In this document: positions 9,667 through 20,120 of the stretch, piece after piece
How the letters are laid out: each line of letters opens with the position of its first letter
How positions within the stretch are numbered: the first letter of the stretch is position 1
Assembly (NCBI GenBank): GCA_963854735.1
Contig: OY978097.1
Location: forward strand, 992,001-1,056,000
Direction: 5' to 3'
Source: Marvania coccoides
Taxonomy: Eukaryota > Chlorophyta > Trebouxiophyceae > Chlorellales > Chlorellaceae
DNA: 64,000 nucleotides
The notes under the pieces: generated by a model
The model's database searches: none
Told to the model about the DNA's origin: nothing
The model's input: the letters and a program-made list of their open reading frames with translations, nothing else
Made by a program: the position numbers and the translations under genes

Positions 9667-10593
9667 ATGGCGGGCACCAGCGAGGCTCCCCCCGAGGTTT
9701 TGCCGTATGAGCAAGAAATTCGCTTGAATGCCCTGTTTGACGAGTTGAGCGACGGCTTCAAGAAGCTGGACAAGCTGTCCGACGCCAAGCAACAGTCGCT
9801 GCTCAAGGACATGACGGCCCAGATGCAGGAGTGCAAAACGTCAGTTCGATCACCGCCCCCCCACCCTTTTCTTTTTATTTAACGTTTTGCGCTGACCCAG
9901 TTGTACTAACGTACTCACGCCGCCTTGCTCCTTTGTCTGCAGCCTCATCCGGGACTTTGAGAGGGACGCCCGAGCAGACAACATGCCGCTGGATGAGCTG
10001 AACCACCGAAAGAAGCAGCTGGTGCAGGAGCTCAACAGCTTCATTGGCCTCAAAAAGGCCTACAGCGTGCAGCTATCGCACCGCAACGAGCTGGTGGGCG
10101 GTGGTATGGAACCACGTCTCACGCAGGAAGACATGAACGGCAAGTTTTTCAAAATATTTATAAGTATATGTATTGTGCCGACCGAACTCTTTTGCTATTT
10201 TCTTTTAATTAAGCAACCCGAACTAATATATTTCACCATTTTTCTTAACGCCCCGCAGATATGACGTCTGCCGATTTGATGGAGATGGGGCGCAAGCAGC
10301 TGAAGCAGACCGACGAGTCGCTCATTCGATCAGAGCGACTGGTCAACGACACCATCTCGATCGGCGCGCAGACAGCGGAGACGCTACAGGTGCAAGGGCA
10401 GCAACTGGGCAAGATCGCGGACGATCTGGACGAGATCCACTTCAGCATGAAGCGGGCCAGCGAGGTGCTGAGAGACATGGCACGGGGGCTGGCAACAGAC
10501 AAGTGCATTCTGGCATTTTTGCTGCTGGTGGTGCTGGCAATTTTAGCGGTGATCATCCTCAAGGTGACGGGCAAGGGAGACGCAAAGATATAG
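9667..10593 (+). CDS. Novel plant SNARE (NPSN-type Qb-SNARE)
   Basis: Model: exons 9667-9839, 9943-10139 and 10259-10593, 234 residues. The N-terminal three-helix region (EQEIRLNALFDELSDGFKKLDKL ... LNHRKKQLVQELNSFI) is followed by a Qb SNARE motif with heptads from ETLQVQGQQLGKIADDLDEI onward and a C-terminal membrane anchor (CILAFLLLVVLAILAVIIL) with a short luminal tail. Length and architecture fit NPSN11-13, which act at the plasma membrane and cell plate. Intron 2 (10140-10258) begins with GCAAGT rather than GT: only the G|GC junction keeps DMNDMTSADLMEMG in frame, so it is a GC-AG intron. Confidence 0.9.
10140..10258 (+). other. GC-AG intron in the NPSN gene
   Basis: Exon 2 ends ...ATGAACG and the intron starts GCAAGTTTTTC, ending CCCCGCAG. 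The nearest GT (10144) would shift the frame, whereas the GC donor restores GAT ATG ACG and the conserved SNARE reading frame. Confidence 0.8.
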
Positions 10594-11018
10594 TTTACTT
10601 ATTATTTATTCCCGCCTTGTACCGACGACGCCTCCCCTCATTTATTAAATGTATGACCCCCTTCCTGACTCTGTTTTGCTAAGTTATCTGCGCAATTGAT
10701 TTTATTTATGTAATCTTAAAGAATGGCAGCACAGCCAGTTGAAAGAGAGAGCTTTTTTTTGGGGGGGGGGGGGTCGTTTTTTCATTGTCGGCAGAAATTA
10801 CGAATTTCAAGCAGCATTCCATCCTTGAAATAAATAAATAAAATGCTACGAAGAAGAAACGCCACTCAGTCATGGGCTGCAGTGGCCCCAGCCCGAGATT
10901 TCGGCAAACCAAGGTAAACGAAATGATTCGATCAATCACTCACTTTTTAAAAAATTAAAAAAAAAACGTTCAACCCACGGCATTGTGGTGTTCGTGCAGG
11001 GGAGATGACGAGGCTGCC
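10594..11018 (+). promoter_or_regulatory. Intergenic region NPSN to ALG9 with a T8G13 homopolymer run
   Basis: No coding potential is evident. At 10753-10773 there are eight T followed by thirteen G, a G-tract that could be slippage-prone or form a quadruplex-like element. Just before ALG9, TTCGTGCAG ending near 10999 resembles a splice acceptor, so a 5'-UTR intron is possible. Confidence 0.4.
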
Positions 11019-12841
11019 ATGGCGTGTTACGTCAGCCCCGCAGCTGCGCTGGTGCTGCTGCTCACCGTCCGCCTCCTCTCCGCCGCCTCCAACATAATCC
11101 ACGACTGCGACGAAGTCTTCAACTACTGGGAGCCCCTACACTACCTGTTCTACGGCTATGGCCTTCAAACCTGGGTGAGTTTGCAGCTTTTGATTGATAA
11201 ATTGTTGCATGGCAGCGGCGGGAGGAGATTTCTGTATTGAAGGTCTACTGCCCATTCCTTTATTTGCGGGTCTTTTTCAGAGTCGAACAAATATTAGAAC
11301 AACTTGCTTTGAAACAGGAGTACAGCTCAGCGTATGCCCTGCGATCGTGGTGGTATCTTCTCATTCACGCTGCTGTCGGCGCCCCCACCGCCCCCCTGGT
11401 GGGTCCCCACAAGGGCAAGCTGGTAGTGTTTTACCTCATTCGCGCCGCGTTGGGCGCGCTATCAGCGCTGACCGAGAGCTGGCTGTACAGCGCAGTGATG
11501 CGGCGATTCAGCCCCACACTCGCGGCAGCCTTCCTTGCGCTGCTGTGCACTTCCAGCGGCGTGTTTGTGGCCTCCACCGCGCTGCTCCCGTCCTCCTTCA
11601 CCATGTACTTTGTCACCGCAGCCGCAGCCGGCACACTATCCAATAAACCGTATGGCGTAATTTGGTCAGCGGTGGTGGGCATTATTTGGGGGTGGTGCGT
11701 GGCTGGCATCGCCTACCTGCCGTACGCCATTTGGATACTATTATGCAGCTTTGATACAGTGTCAAACTGGAAGCCATTCGTTTCCCACGTGAAAACCCTG
11801 GTGGTTGCATTGCTGTACACGCTTGTACCGCTTGTTGTGGCCGACAGGCTGTATTACGGCAGCTGGAAGGCCTCCCTGTGGAACTTTCTGATGTACAACG
11901 TTGCGGGGGGCGGCAAGAGCGCGCTGTACGGCGTGGAGGGGCCTTGGTATTACCTCAGGAACGGCATCAACCAGCTGCAGCTCGTGCTGCCCCTGGCGCT
12001 GGCTCTGCCGATACTGGGGGCGTTTGCGGTGCTTCTTGGCCTTCCTCGGGAGGTGCGGGACATTCCAGGACCAGACTTTGGCCTCGGAGCGGCCATCACC
12101 TCATTTTATTTGTGGCTGTTTGCCATCTCCATGCTGCCGCACAAGGAGGAGCGCTTTCTGTACGTCGTGTACCCGCTGGCGTGCCTCGCAGCGGCGTCTT
12201 CGTTGGACCTGCTGTCGCGCTTTGTGCGCGGGGTGCTGCCGAGGCGCTCCGGCGCTGCTCTGGCAAGGACAGGGGTCACAGCTGCGCTGGTGGTCAGCAC
12301 GCTGCTCTCTCTGTCCCGCGCCGCGGCGCTGGTCTCCCATTACGGCGCCCCAATGCAGATTTACCGCGCTTTGCCCTCCCAAAGCGGCAACAGCGGCATT
12401 GAGATTAGTGTGTGCGTGGGGGCTGAGTGGCACCGCTTCCCCTCTTCTTTCTTCCTCCCAGGCCCAGACTACCGCCTGCGGTTCCTAAAATCGGGGTTCT
12501 CTGGGCTGCTGCCTCGTGGGTTTGAGCCTTTGGCTGGCGGCACCAGGGCAGCCCCGCCGCAGCTCAACGACCAAAACCGGGGAGAGCCAGACAACTACTG
12601 GACCTCTGCTGAGCGCTGCGCCTATGTGGTTACCCTGTCGGAAGGTGGGAGGTGGTTGGACGATGCAGCGTTGGGCAATGCTGAGGATTGGGAGGTGGTG
12701 GCAGAGGCCAAATTTCTGGATGCTGCAGCGTCTCCGGCATTGACACGCGCGTTTTACGTGCCGTGGGTCTCTGCGCGGAGGAATACGTGGCTGCGCTACG
12801 CGTTGTTGCATCGGCCACAGCATGGGTTGATTAATTCATAG
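11019..12841 (+). CDS. ALG9: ALG9-type dolichyl-phosphate-mannose alpha-1,2-mannosyltransferase
   Basis: Model: exon 1 11019-11174 and exon 2 11318-12841, 559 residues. The luminal signature HDCDEVFNYWEPLHYLFYG after the first membrane helix is the GT22 family hallmark with its catalytic acidic residues, and the continuation QTW|EYSSAYALRSW across the intron is typical of ALG9. Several hydrophobic helices follow (for example VVALLYTLVPLVVAD, LPLALALPILGAFAVLLGL), then MLPHKEERFLYVVYPL, a second conserved family motif, and CVGAEWHRFPSSFFLP with RFLKSGFSGLLP near the C-terminus. ALG9 adds the seventh and ninth mannose to the lipid-linked N-glycan precursor in the ER lumen. ATG at 11019 is chosen as the only in-frame ATG before the signature; upstream frame has only non-ATG starts. 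Confidence 0.92.
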
Positions 12842-12897
12842 TTGAAATACACAACGTGTTAACAAACAACAACATACAAAATTAAAGAATTTAATTA

Positions 12898-13134
12898 AGA
12901 AAACTCTTTCGATGTAGAAAACACAGTTTTCTACATGTAGAAAACTCATTCGATGTAGAAAACACAGTTTTCTACATTTGAGAAAACTCACCCATTGTAG
13001 AAAACTCAGTTTTCTACATGTAGAAAACTCATCCATTCAGAAAACTCATCCATTCAGAAATCTCAGTTTTCTACATGTAGAAAACTCATCTATTGTAGAA
13101 AACTCACCCATTGTAGAAAACTCAGTTTTCTCAT
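12898..13134. repeat. Palindromic short-repeat array (AGAAAACTC core, 12 copies)
   Basis: Between the convergent 3' ends of ALG9 and the MFS gene, twelve copies of a core AGAAAACTC (one AGAAATCTC) follow each other every 17-25 bases. Two unit types alternate: a hairpin unit in which GTAGAAAAC is followed by its inverse GTTTTCTAC after a three-base loop (ACA or TCA), and a linear unit GTAGAAAACTCATCCATT. Where a hairpin unit meets the next unit, the perfect 20-bp palindrome GTTTTCTACATGTAGAAAAC arises (12926-12945, 13009-13028, 13066-13085). It may act as a bidirectional transcript terminator or be remnant of a foldback element. Confidence 0.92.
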
Positions 13135-13167
13135 GTTGGGTTTTTGCATTGGCGGCAGACAATTATA

Positions 13168-14962
13168 TTATCGTTGGCGCAGAGGAGCGGTACTATCTTC
13201 TTCTTCTGGCGGTGGCGGCGGAGGCTTGCTATTAGAGCTGCTGTCTCCCACGAGGTCAACCCCCAGGTGCACCCCACGGTACACGAAGATAGTTGCCAGA
13301 GAAACCACCGCTGCCATTGCAAAGGGCAGGAACTGGTGCCCCCAAGATGACCCCCCCACAGCCCGAAACAGTCGCAGCGAGGCTGCCCAAGAAACGCCGC
13401 CCAGGGCTGGGCCCAGGGCTCGGACCCCGGAGGCAATGGTCTGCCCCACCCCGTTCACCGCTCCCAAACTTTCAGGAGGTGCCACAGCGTTGACCAGCAC
13501 TGCAAGGCACGGCGAAAAATAAATAGGTTTAGGGGGGCTTTCATTAAACGTTAATGCACTAATGGCATATCAGTGGAAGAGGTTGTGCCACTCACCGAGG
13601 CACGACGTGAAAGCGTTGGTGGCGGCAATGGACTTGGCTCCTAACGCGAGCCACATGGTAGCAGCAGCGGGGGCAAAGGAGGCGGAGGCCACGGGGATGA
13701 ACAGCGCCGCAGGCACGGTCTGGATGAGGCCCCAAATGCACGTGCGCACCACTCCTATTCTCCGAGAGAGCCAAGGGTACCCCCACCCCGCCCACGCGAC
13801 GAGAGCAACCCCACTAAACGCCAGAGGAGGCGCTAAAGTAGAGGTGGAAAAGCCCAGCCCCCCTTCAGACACCGGGGAGCTTGCAAAGATGGGGATGAGC
13901 TCGTCCAGCACGATGTGAGCAAAAGCTATACAGCCGTAACCAATTAAACACAGGATGACGTTGCGTTGGCGGTGCCAGGGAAGCTTCCTATCGCTTTGCT
14001 GCAAAACTGGAGAGCCTTTGGCATGTAATGGGCCGTTGCCGCTGCCATTTTCGTCTCCCGGCAGCCGTTGTCTGGTTTCCTCTCCTTCAAACGACGCATT
14101 AGTCATTTCCACTTCAGCTCCTGCCAGGGGACGGCTCTCTTCTTCGTCTGTTTTCGCCAGGGAGTAGCCCTCGGCTGTCTTGCCCCGCTTGGGGCACGTC
14201 TCCGTGAGAAGGAAGACGACAAAAATGAGGGCCACGAGGCTGAGAAGCGCCGCAGATAGGCAGGGCAACAGGTATGGCCTGTAATTTGAGGGAGAGACAA
14301 AAAAAAAAGAATGTCTTAAGAAAATGCTGGATTTCTGCTTGATTTCAAGGGCCTGAAAAGGAAAAAAGAAGTCCCACCCACCTGCAGTGCATCAAGCTAT
14401 TCTTTGCACACACAGAGGCGAGCCCTCGCAAAACGCCCTTTTCCCCGCATGGGTGGGCAAGAACGCCACCCATGATGGGTCCTATCAGCATTCCTACCCC
14501 CCACACCAACGATATCATACTCATCGCCTTGGCCTGCCCGCTGGCCGGCAAATACTCCCCCAGCATCGCTTTTTCAGCCCCGATGATGGCGTTGAACAGG
14601 CCGCTGACCGCGCGCGCGGCAATCGCTTGCGCATACGAGCCGGAGAGGCCGTAGGAGATGGCTCCCAGGCACGAGCTGACGTTCCCCATCATCAGGATTG
14701 GAAGCCGCCCAATGTGGTCGCTCACGATCCCTAGAGGGTAGCTGGTGAGAAGCTGCGCAGCGCAAAAGCTCGCCCCCAAGAGCCCGGTCAACGCTCCGAC
14801 CCTCTCTTCAGAAGGGGGCTTGCCGTCAGTGGCCTCTGCTGCCAGGAAGTCTCGTACCATGTAGGCGCTCAAGACAAAGGGGAGGGTTGTCTGCACCCCC
14901 TGCGTCATGTGGGTGTAGTAAATCACCCACAGACGGATTGGTTTGGGCCCATTTGGCGGCAT
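13168..14962 (-). CDS. MFS transporter, ZIFL/tetracycline-resistance-like
   Basis: Model: exons 14382-14962, 13596-14278 and 13168-13499, 531 residues. N-terminal half: RLWVIYYTHM TM1, a conserved loop GIVSDHIGRLPILMMGN (the MFS motif A, G-x3-D-x2-GR), RAVSGLFNAIIGAEKAMLGEYLP and a GVGMLIGPIMGGVLAHP stretch. After an acidic central loop with low-complexity sequence, the second half includes VRTCIWGLIQTVPAALFIP and ends VLVNAVAPPESLGAVNGVGQTIASGVRALGP, typical of the plant zinc-induced-facilitator-like group. Substrate is not predictable; family members move metal chelators, potassium or auxin at plasma or vacuolar membranes. The gene is convergent with ALG9 across the palindromic array. Confidence 0.85.
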
Positions 14963-15394
14963 TCAAAGGGCTGAAGACTCTTCAGGCGAGCGCATCACCA
15001 AGTATCTTCGGGCGGTGCCTCGCTGGTTGGTTAGGCTGGAGGAGGTGGAGGAGGTAAAAAGCGAGTCAGGGCTCGGGGAGCTAATGGTTCACTTTATGCA
15101 ATCAAGAAAAAGGCGCATTTTTCAGCTGCAGCCTTGAAAAATAGTTGAAATTATTGTGACATTTTTTTTGCTTCAATTTCCTTGTTCGTATAGTTTGTAG
15201 GTTGACAAAACAGTATTTAGCATATGCAAGGAAAATAACTGCAAACTGGAGCCTGGAGTTGGGTGGGAAACAACTTCTGGACGAGAGCTCTCATCTCGAG
15301 ATGAGCTGAAAATATCTTTAGCCACATCATTTGGATTGTGAGTTATTTCACTTTATTTCATTTCAGGGAAACTAATAAAGTAACCCTGCATACA
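14963..15394. promoter_or_regulatory. Bidirectional promoter MFS transporter / phosphatase
   Basis: A 432-nt gap between divergent starts without coding potential. It contains GAGAGCTCTC (15283-15292) overlapping the perfect 16-bp palindrome CTCATCTCGAGATGAG (15290-15305). TTTCATTTCAG ending at 15366 could be the acceptor of a 5'-UTR intron for the plus-strand gene. Confidence 0.45.
15290..15305. promoter_or_regulatory. 16-bp perfect palindrome, candidate dimeric factor site
   Basis: CTCATCTCGAGATGAG reads the same on both strands with no spacer. It lies about 90 nt before the phosphatase start codon and 328 nt before the MFS start codon and is preceded by a second, overlapping 10-bp palindrome. 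Function as a protein-binding site is inference from symmetry and position. Confidence 0.4.
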
Positions 15395-16593
15395 ATGTCG
15401 CTCGCCCTGCACCGTGGCGCTGCCACAGGGACCTCCCTGATTCACGCTCCCTCTCTGGCAAAGCGAATCAGTCACCGTGGAGCGCGCCCCAGCACCTCCC
15501 AAATTCCATATATTCGCAAGTCTGTGCGCGCAGCTGCCATTGACGCCGTCTCGGCCACTGCTGACCTGCCATCGGTGACCCCTGCTGGCGATGCCTCTCC
15601 CACCACCTTCCCTCCCCCTCTCGCCCCCCTGGACGGTGAGAACTGACTCATTTAATCGCCTACATCCCCGAAACAATATTTTTACACCCCCAAAACCCTT
15701 GAACCATCTTCTCACATTGTTATTCTTTCACACACAACAGCTTCTTATGAGGACGCCTGCGCCTTCACCCCTTTCGCCAACTGGATCATCCCCGGGCGCG
15801 TGATGCTTGGGCGCTACCCTTACGTGGAGCCCAACCGCACCATCTCCCGCGACGCTGGCGACTCCCAGCTGGTGGCCATCATTGACAGCGGGGTCACCAC
15901 CTTTGTTTGCCTGCAGGCAGAGCTGCCGCCGCAGGAGCAGATGCGCCTGGCGGGGGTGGAGGGCTTCCTGCCCTACCGCGCCGCCGTGCAGATGATTGCC
16001 TCCTCCCGGTCGGACCCTCCCTCGCTGGAGGAGGTGGGCGCGCTGAGGACGCCCGAGCTCGACAGGTACCTGCCGCCCCGCAGGCGCCCCGCCAACTACC
16101 CCCCGCGCAGGCGCGTGGCCGTGGACTTTGTGCACAGCGGGATCACCGACCTGAGCATCCCAGCACAGCAAAAGTGAGATTATTATCATTCGAATTCGTT
16201 AATGGATGTGGATCGTGTCTTCCGGTTGGATTGGGTGAATTTTGAAGATAGTTTATTGCTGAATAAAACATGTATATTGTTTTGCGTGTCAGTATACTTA
16301 CAAGCGAATGATATTTGCTGCGCTGCAGGGCGGAGGAGCTGGTCGAAGAGCTGGTGGCACGGCTGGAGCGTGGGGAGAGCATGTACATCCACTGTTGGGG
16401 GGGCAGGGGGCGTGCTGGCACCGTGGGATCGCTTCTGCTGGGCAGAATGTACGGCATGAGCGCTGAGGAGGCGTTGGAGCGGGTGCAGCGCGGCTTTGAT
16501 ACCCGAAGAGACGACAACAGGCGCTCGCCCGAAACGCCAGAGCAGATCGCCTTCGTGAAGGACTACATCAACAAGAAGCTGATGAACAACTGA
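15395..16593 (+). CDS. Dual-specificity/tyrosine phosphatase-like protein with plastid-type transit peptide
   Basis: Model: exons 15395-15635, 15741-16173 and 16329-16593, 312 residues. The first ~75 residues are Ser/Ala/Arg-rich and nearly free of acidic residues, consistent with a chloroplast transit peptide. The phosphatase core begins at FANWIIPGRVMLGRYP and carries the catalytic loop HCWGGRGRAG: nucleophile Cys247 and Arg253 form the C-x5-R signature of cysteine phosphatases. A long basic insert (RYLPPRRRPANYPPRRR) precedes it. The general acid is probably the Asp of the HSGITDLSIP loop. Substrate unknown; relatives act on phosphoproteins or phospho-glucans. Start chosen at ATG 15395, the first ATG that yields a plausible transit peptide. 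Confidence 0.82.
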
Positions 16594-16976
16594 AAATCCC
16601 TGGTACATGCATTTAATGACCTTAACCCCCGATTGAATTAAATTCTTAGGGAAGCTTTTTCAAAAAGAAAAGCTTTTCACCGCAACTCATACGAATTCTT
16701 TCCTCCCTTTCATTCCCCCATTCAATTTCATTTTGTTATTATTGCTCTGTCTCTGTGTGTCTATTATTAAGTAAAAATTGTATTGGCAGAGAAAGAATGA
16801 ATGAAGCGGAAGCGCACAGGGGCCGAAGCATTAGCCAATCAAAGGAAGGGTTAATGGCCAGCAGCAAGTACACAAAGAATTAAGGAAGGGAGAAGAGAAG
16901 AAAAACGTTTTAGCGAGTGCAATAAACAAAAGCGAGGGGCGAGAGGTCGAAAAAACTAACAGAAAAAGAGGATCAA
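16594..16976. other. Intergenic region between convergent phosphatase and SAPS genes
   Basis: No gene found. A self-complementary GAAAAGCTTTTC sits at about 16668-16679 preceded by a near copy AAGCTTTTTC, likely a foldback in the phosphatase 3' UTR. The remainder is A-rich, with purine-rich runs towards 16980. Confidence 0.4.
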
Positions 16977-19617
16977 TCACGTTTTTACGTCCTCAAATGT
17001 TGGTTTCCAATACATCCCGGTAGGATTAAATCCCGGGGCGGTGGTCTCCTCCTCCTTGTCCTCCTCCCCCCCTGCCTTCTCCTTCCCTTCCTCGGCTGCC
17101 CCCCCATTTTCTTGCGCAGCCTCCTCCTGCTGCCCACCGCTGCCTTCTCCACCCCCTTGCTGCGCTGCACCATCTTCGGCAGCGGTTTCTTGCACGCTGA
17201 GCCCCGCCATGCCGCCCTGCAGCCCCACCAGCCCTTCAGCAGCGTCGATGTCGTCAAGCACCACCGCGTCGTCCTGCATATCATCCAGAGACTCCGCGCC
17301 AGGCCCCACGCCGCCCACATCACCAGAGCCAGCTGTCGAGCTGTCAGCCGCCGCCGCCGCCGCCGCCAGCACAGCGTCCTCTTCTGACGAATCATCAGAC
17401 TCGCTGCTGCCGCCACCCACGTCGCTGCCGAACGCAGCAAACGGCTCTATAGGCACCTCCAGCTTGCCCATGCCCACTCCTCCACCACCACCCACTCCTC
17501 CCCCGCTGTTGCCGCCCTGCCCAGGCAGCTCCATCACCCACTCTGGCGGGGTTCCCTCCTCTTCATCATCCTCATCCTCGTCGTACACCCCATACCGCTG
17601 GTAAACCTCTCGGCTGTAGGCTGCGGTGTCCAGGGCCGCAAACTGCACGTCTCCCTGGTACAGCGAGGCCTCGCCGCCCAAGTCTTGGCCGTGGGTGGCG
17701 GGGCGGCCGCACTGCCACGCAAACACGCTCTCCAGCTTGTTGCGGGGCTCCAACCGGGTGGCCACGTGCACGCGCCATCCTTCGTGCCCCTCCAGAAAGT
17801 CTCGCACCAGGGGACAGCTGTCGGCCAGGTGGTGCAGGCGGTTGGCGATCTGCGTCAGATGGCCGCAGTACCCGGCGCGCATGGGGCGACGCTCCCTGGC
17901 TGGCTGCTGCGCATCGGGGTTGGGCTCGGGCTGCACCGTTTCGGGGGCTGCCACCAGCCAGTCCACGAGCTTGGCGTCTTTGAGTAGGAATTCACGAAGG
18001 CCGTCTGTGCCTGGCTCAAACGCAGTCAACAGCGCCGCCACGCCGCCATGCAACGCGTTGTTGAAAGGGTGCTCCAGGAACAGCTCCATTGCGCGCTGCA
18101 CCGCCCCCGTGCGCATCACAGATTCCTCTGCTCCTGGGTCGGCAGTGCGCAGCAACGCAGCAATCAAATCCACCGCCTTCAGCCGCAGCTGTCCCACGGG
18201 GGTGCGCACCAGGCCGAAGGAAGTGCGCAGCTCCCGTTCCCCTGCCGAGCCGTCGCCCAGCAGCGACACCAGACGGTCTGCGGCGGCGGCAACACAGCGA
18301 ATGGCCTCCGCTCGCAGCTGCTCGTGCACGTCTGCTGCGGACCCTGCACCGCTCCCCATGCCGCCTCCCATTGTGGGGTCTGTCATGGGCAGCGGCTCCA
18401 GCAGCGCTATGCATACGTTGAGCGCGTGAGTGGCCGCTCGGCCGTCGTGCAATGCCAGCGCTGCGTCCACCAGCCGCTGCATAAACTCAGGGCTGGCCAT
18501 GCTACGCGTGAGGGGCGACGACGTGGACCGTGCCACCGCCGCCAGCACCTCCGCCGCGTTCGCCTGCCCCTCTGCCGGCGCTTCCGGGCCCAGCGCCTCC
18601 ACCAACAGCCCCAGGAGGTCGGTGCCAGACAGCCACTGCAGCGCAGCCGCGCTGGGGTAGCTGCGCGGGTCGTCTGCGCCGACCAGCCGCGCCAGCACCT
18701 CTGCCACCGAGGTTGTATCGACGTGGCTCACGAGCGCGGGCAACAGGTCGTGCCGTCGCTGCAGAAACTGCATGACGTCCGTGGAGCGGCGCAGCAGCAG
18801 GGAGCCAACCACCCGCGCGAAGTAGCCCGCCAGCATGGAGTTGAGGGGGCGGGGTTGGTGCAGCAGGCCAAACAGTCTATCTAGCAAATCGTCGCTCTCA
18901 AGCAGTGTGTTGTACACGCCCTCAACCTCGCAGCAGAAGATCTCGCACGCCGCGAATGGGTACTTGTACTGCCGCTTGGCGTCGGCATCGGGAGGGGCAT
19001 CTTCAACGAGGTAAGCAACCTGCCATGAAGGGGGGGAGAGTGTGAGGAATTACAGTTGCCAGTGTTATACGGATAAGCAATTTTAGGCTGTGTTGTTAGT
19101 TGAAATAAGCGGCAGAACGGGCGAAATGACAGCAGTATTGGAGAGTGGGGTCTCACCAGCTTCTCCACGGTCTCCTTCTGCTTGAGGAACGTCGTCAGCC
19201 GGGCGTTGAGCGACTTGCACTCTTGAATGAGCTCATCTTCGTCCAGCAGCTCTTCGAGGGTGTAGTCTTCTTTGTCTAGGATAGAATCGATTGGACTGGC
19301 TGCACAGCGCAAGAAGGGAAACAGAAATCGCCAGTGAGGAGGGTTTCAGGGATTGTGGACATCAAACGAAAAATAAAAGTGCCGGACATCCCCAAGCTCA
19401 TCAGGAGTGAGCCGAAAACGGACCTGTATTTAGCCCAGATACCTGCATTCACAGAAAAGACCATGCGTCACAAAAGAAAAAGGGACAAAAAAAAAATGTA
19501 ATTGAATTTTGCATGCAAGTCTTCCCAGACAGCACCATCCGCGCTCTGGGTACCACCGCAATCACGATCACTGGTGAACACCCCGTAGAATCAGTTAATG
19601 CTTACCCTCCAAAACAT
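16977..19617 (-). CDS. SAPS-domain regulatory subunit of protein phosphatase 6 (SIT4-associated)
   Basis: Model: exons 19606-19617 (12 nt, MFWR), 19424-19442 (19 nt), 19157-19299 and 16977-19019; 738 residues. The joined N-terminus MFWRVSGLNTASPIDSILDK matches the canonical start of SAPS proteins and is followed by EDYTLEELLDEDELIQECKSLN and YKYPFAACEIFCCEVEGVYNTLL, the conserved PP6-binding core. A long alpha-helical, HEAT-like region follows, then an acidic Gly/Glu-rich low-complexity C-terminus. SAPS subunits escort the PP6 catalytic subunit to substrates in cell-cycle and membrane-traffic control. The two tiny 5' exons are deduced from splice sites plus conservation; the donor of the 19-nt exon (GTCCGT) is weak. 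Confidence 0.87.
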
Positions 19618-20120
19618 GCCGCAAAATTAGCCCTTCCTTCCTTAGCCCTCTCGCTCCTCTCCCACTTGAAATTTCTCCCAGTCTCTCTAAATTATAATCA
19701 CGATCTGTGGAACGGAGAATGAATCGAAACGCACTCGTCTCGACAAATTAATCAAAGAATGGTTGGCACTGCAGCAAAAATTATACTTGCCACGCGCAAT
19801 GCGCAATCTGTGTAATGTAAAATTTTTTCAAGTGAGTGTGCCGCAGTGAGAAGCATTATGGCCAATAATGCAGGCGGAAAAATACTTAGGAAAGAGGAAA
19901 AAGCTAGAGGAAATTTTGCTTGGGTATTTTTTTATTAGTAAATATATGTTTTTGGCTCAAAAATGGTGTACCGAAGGTGACAGCGAGCGGCGGGGAGCCA
20001 TACCTTTGAATACAAAAGTGATCATCTTAATTTGCAGAATAAACCTCTCTAAACTGCACCGTCTCGGGGAGTTCATGGTGTCGGAGGACTGAGTGAGAGG
20101 TAGAAGCAAGGTCGCCAACT
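19618..20120. promoter_or_regulatory. Divergent intergenic region SAPS / WDR48
   Basis: 503 nt between two divergent start codons, AT-rich, with no ORF resembling a protein. T- and A-runs (for instance around 19925-19945) are present. It presumably holds both promoters; no clear motif found. Confidence 0.4.

Noticed and set aside
12898..13134. CRISPR array
   Set aside because: Unit spacing varies, there are no unique spacers between repeats, the repeats themselves are inverted and the context is a eukaryotic chromosome.
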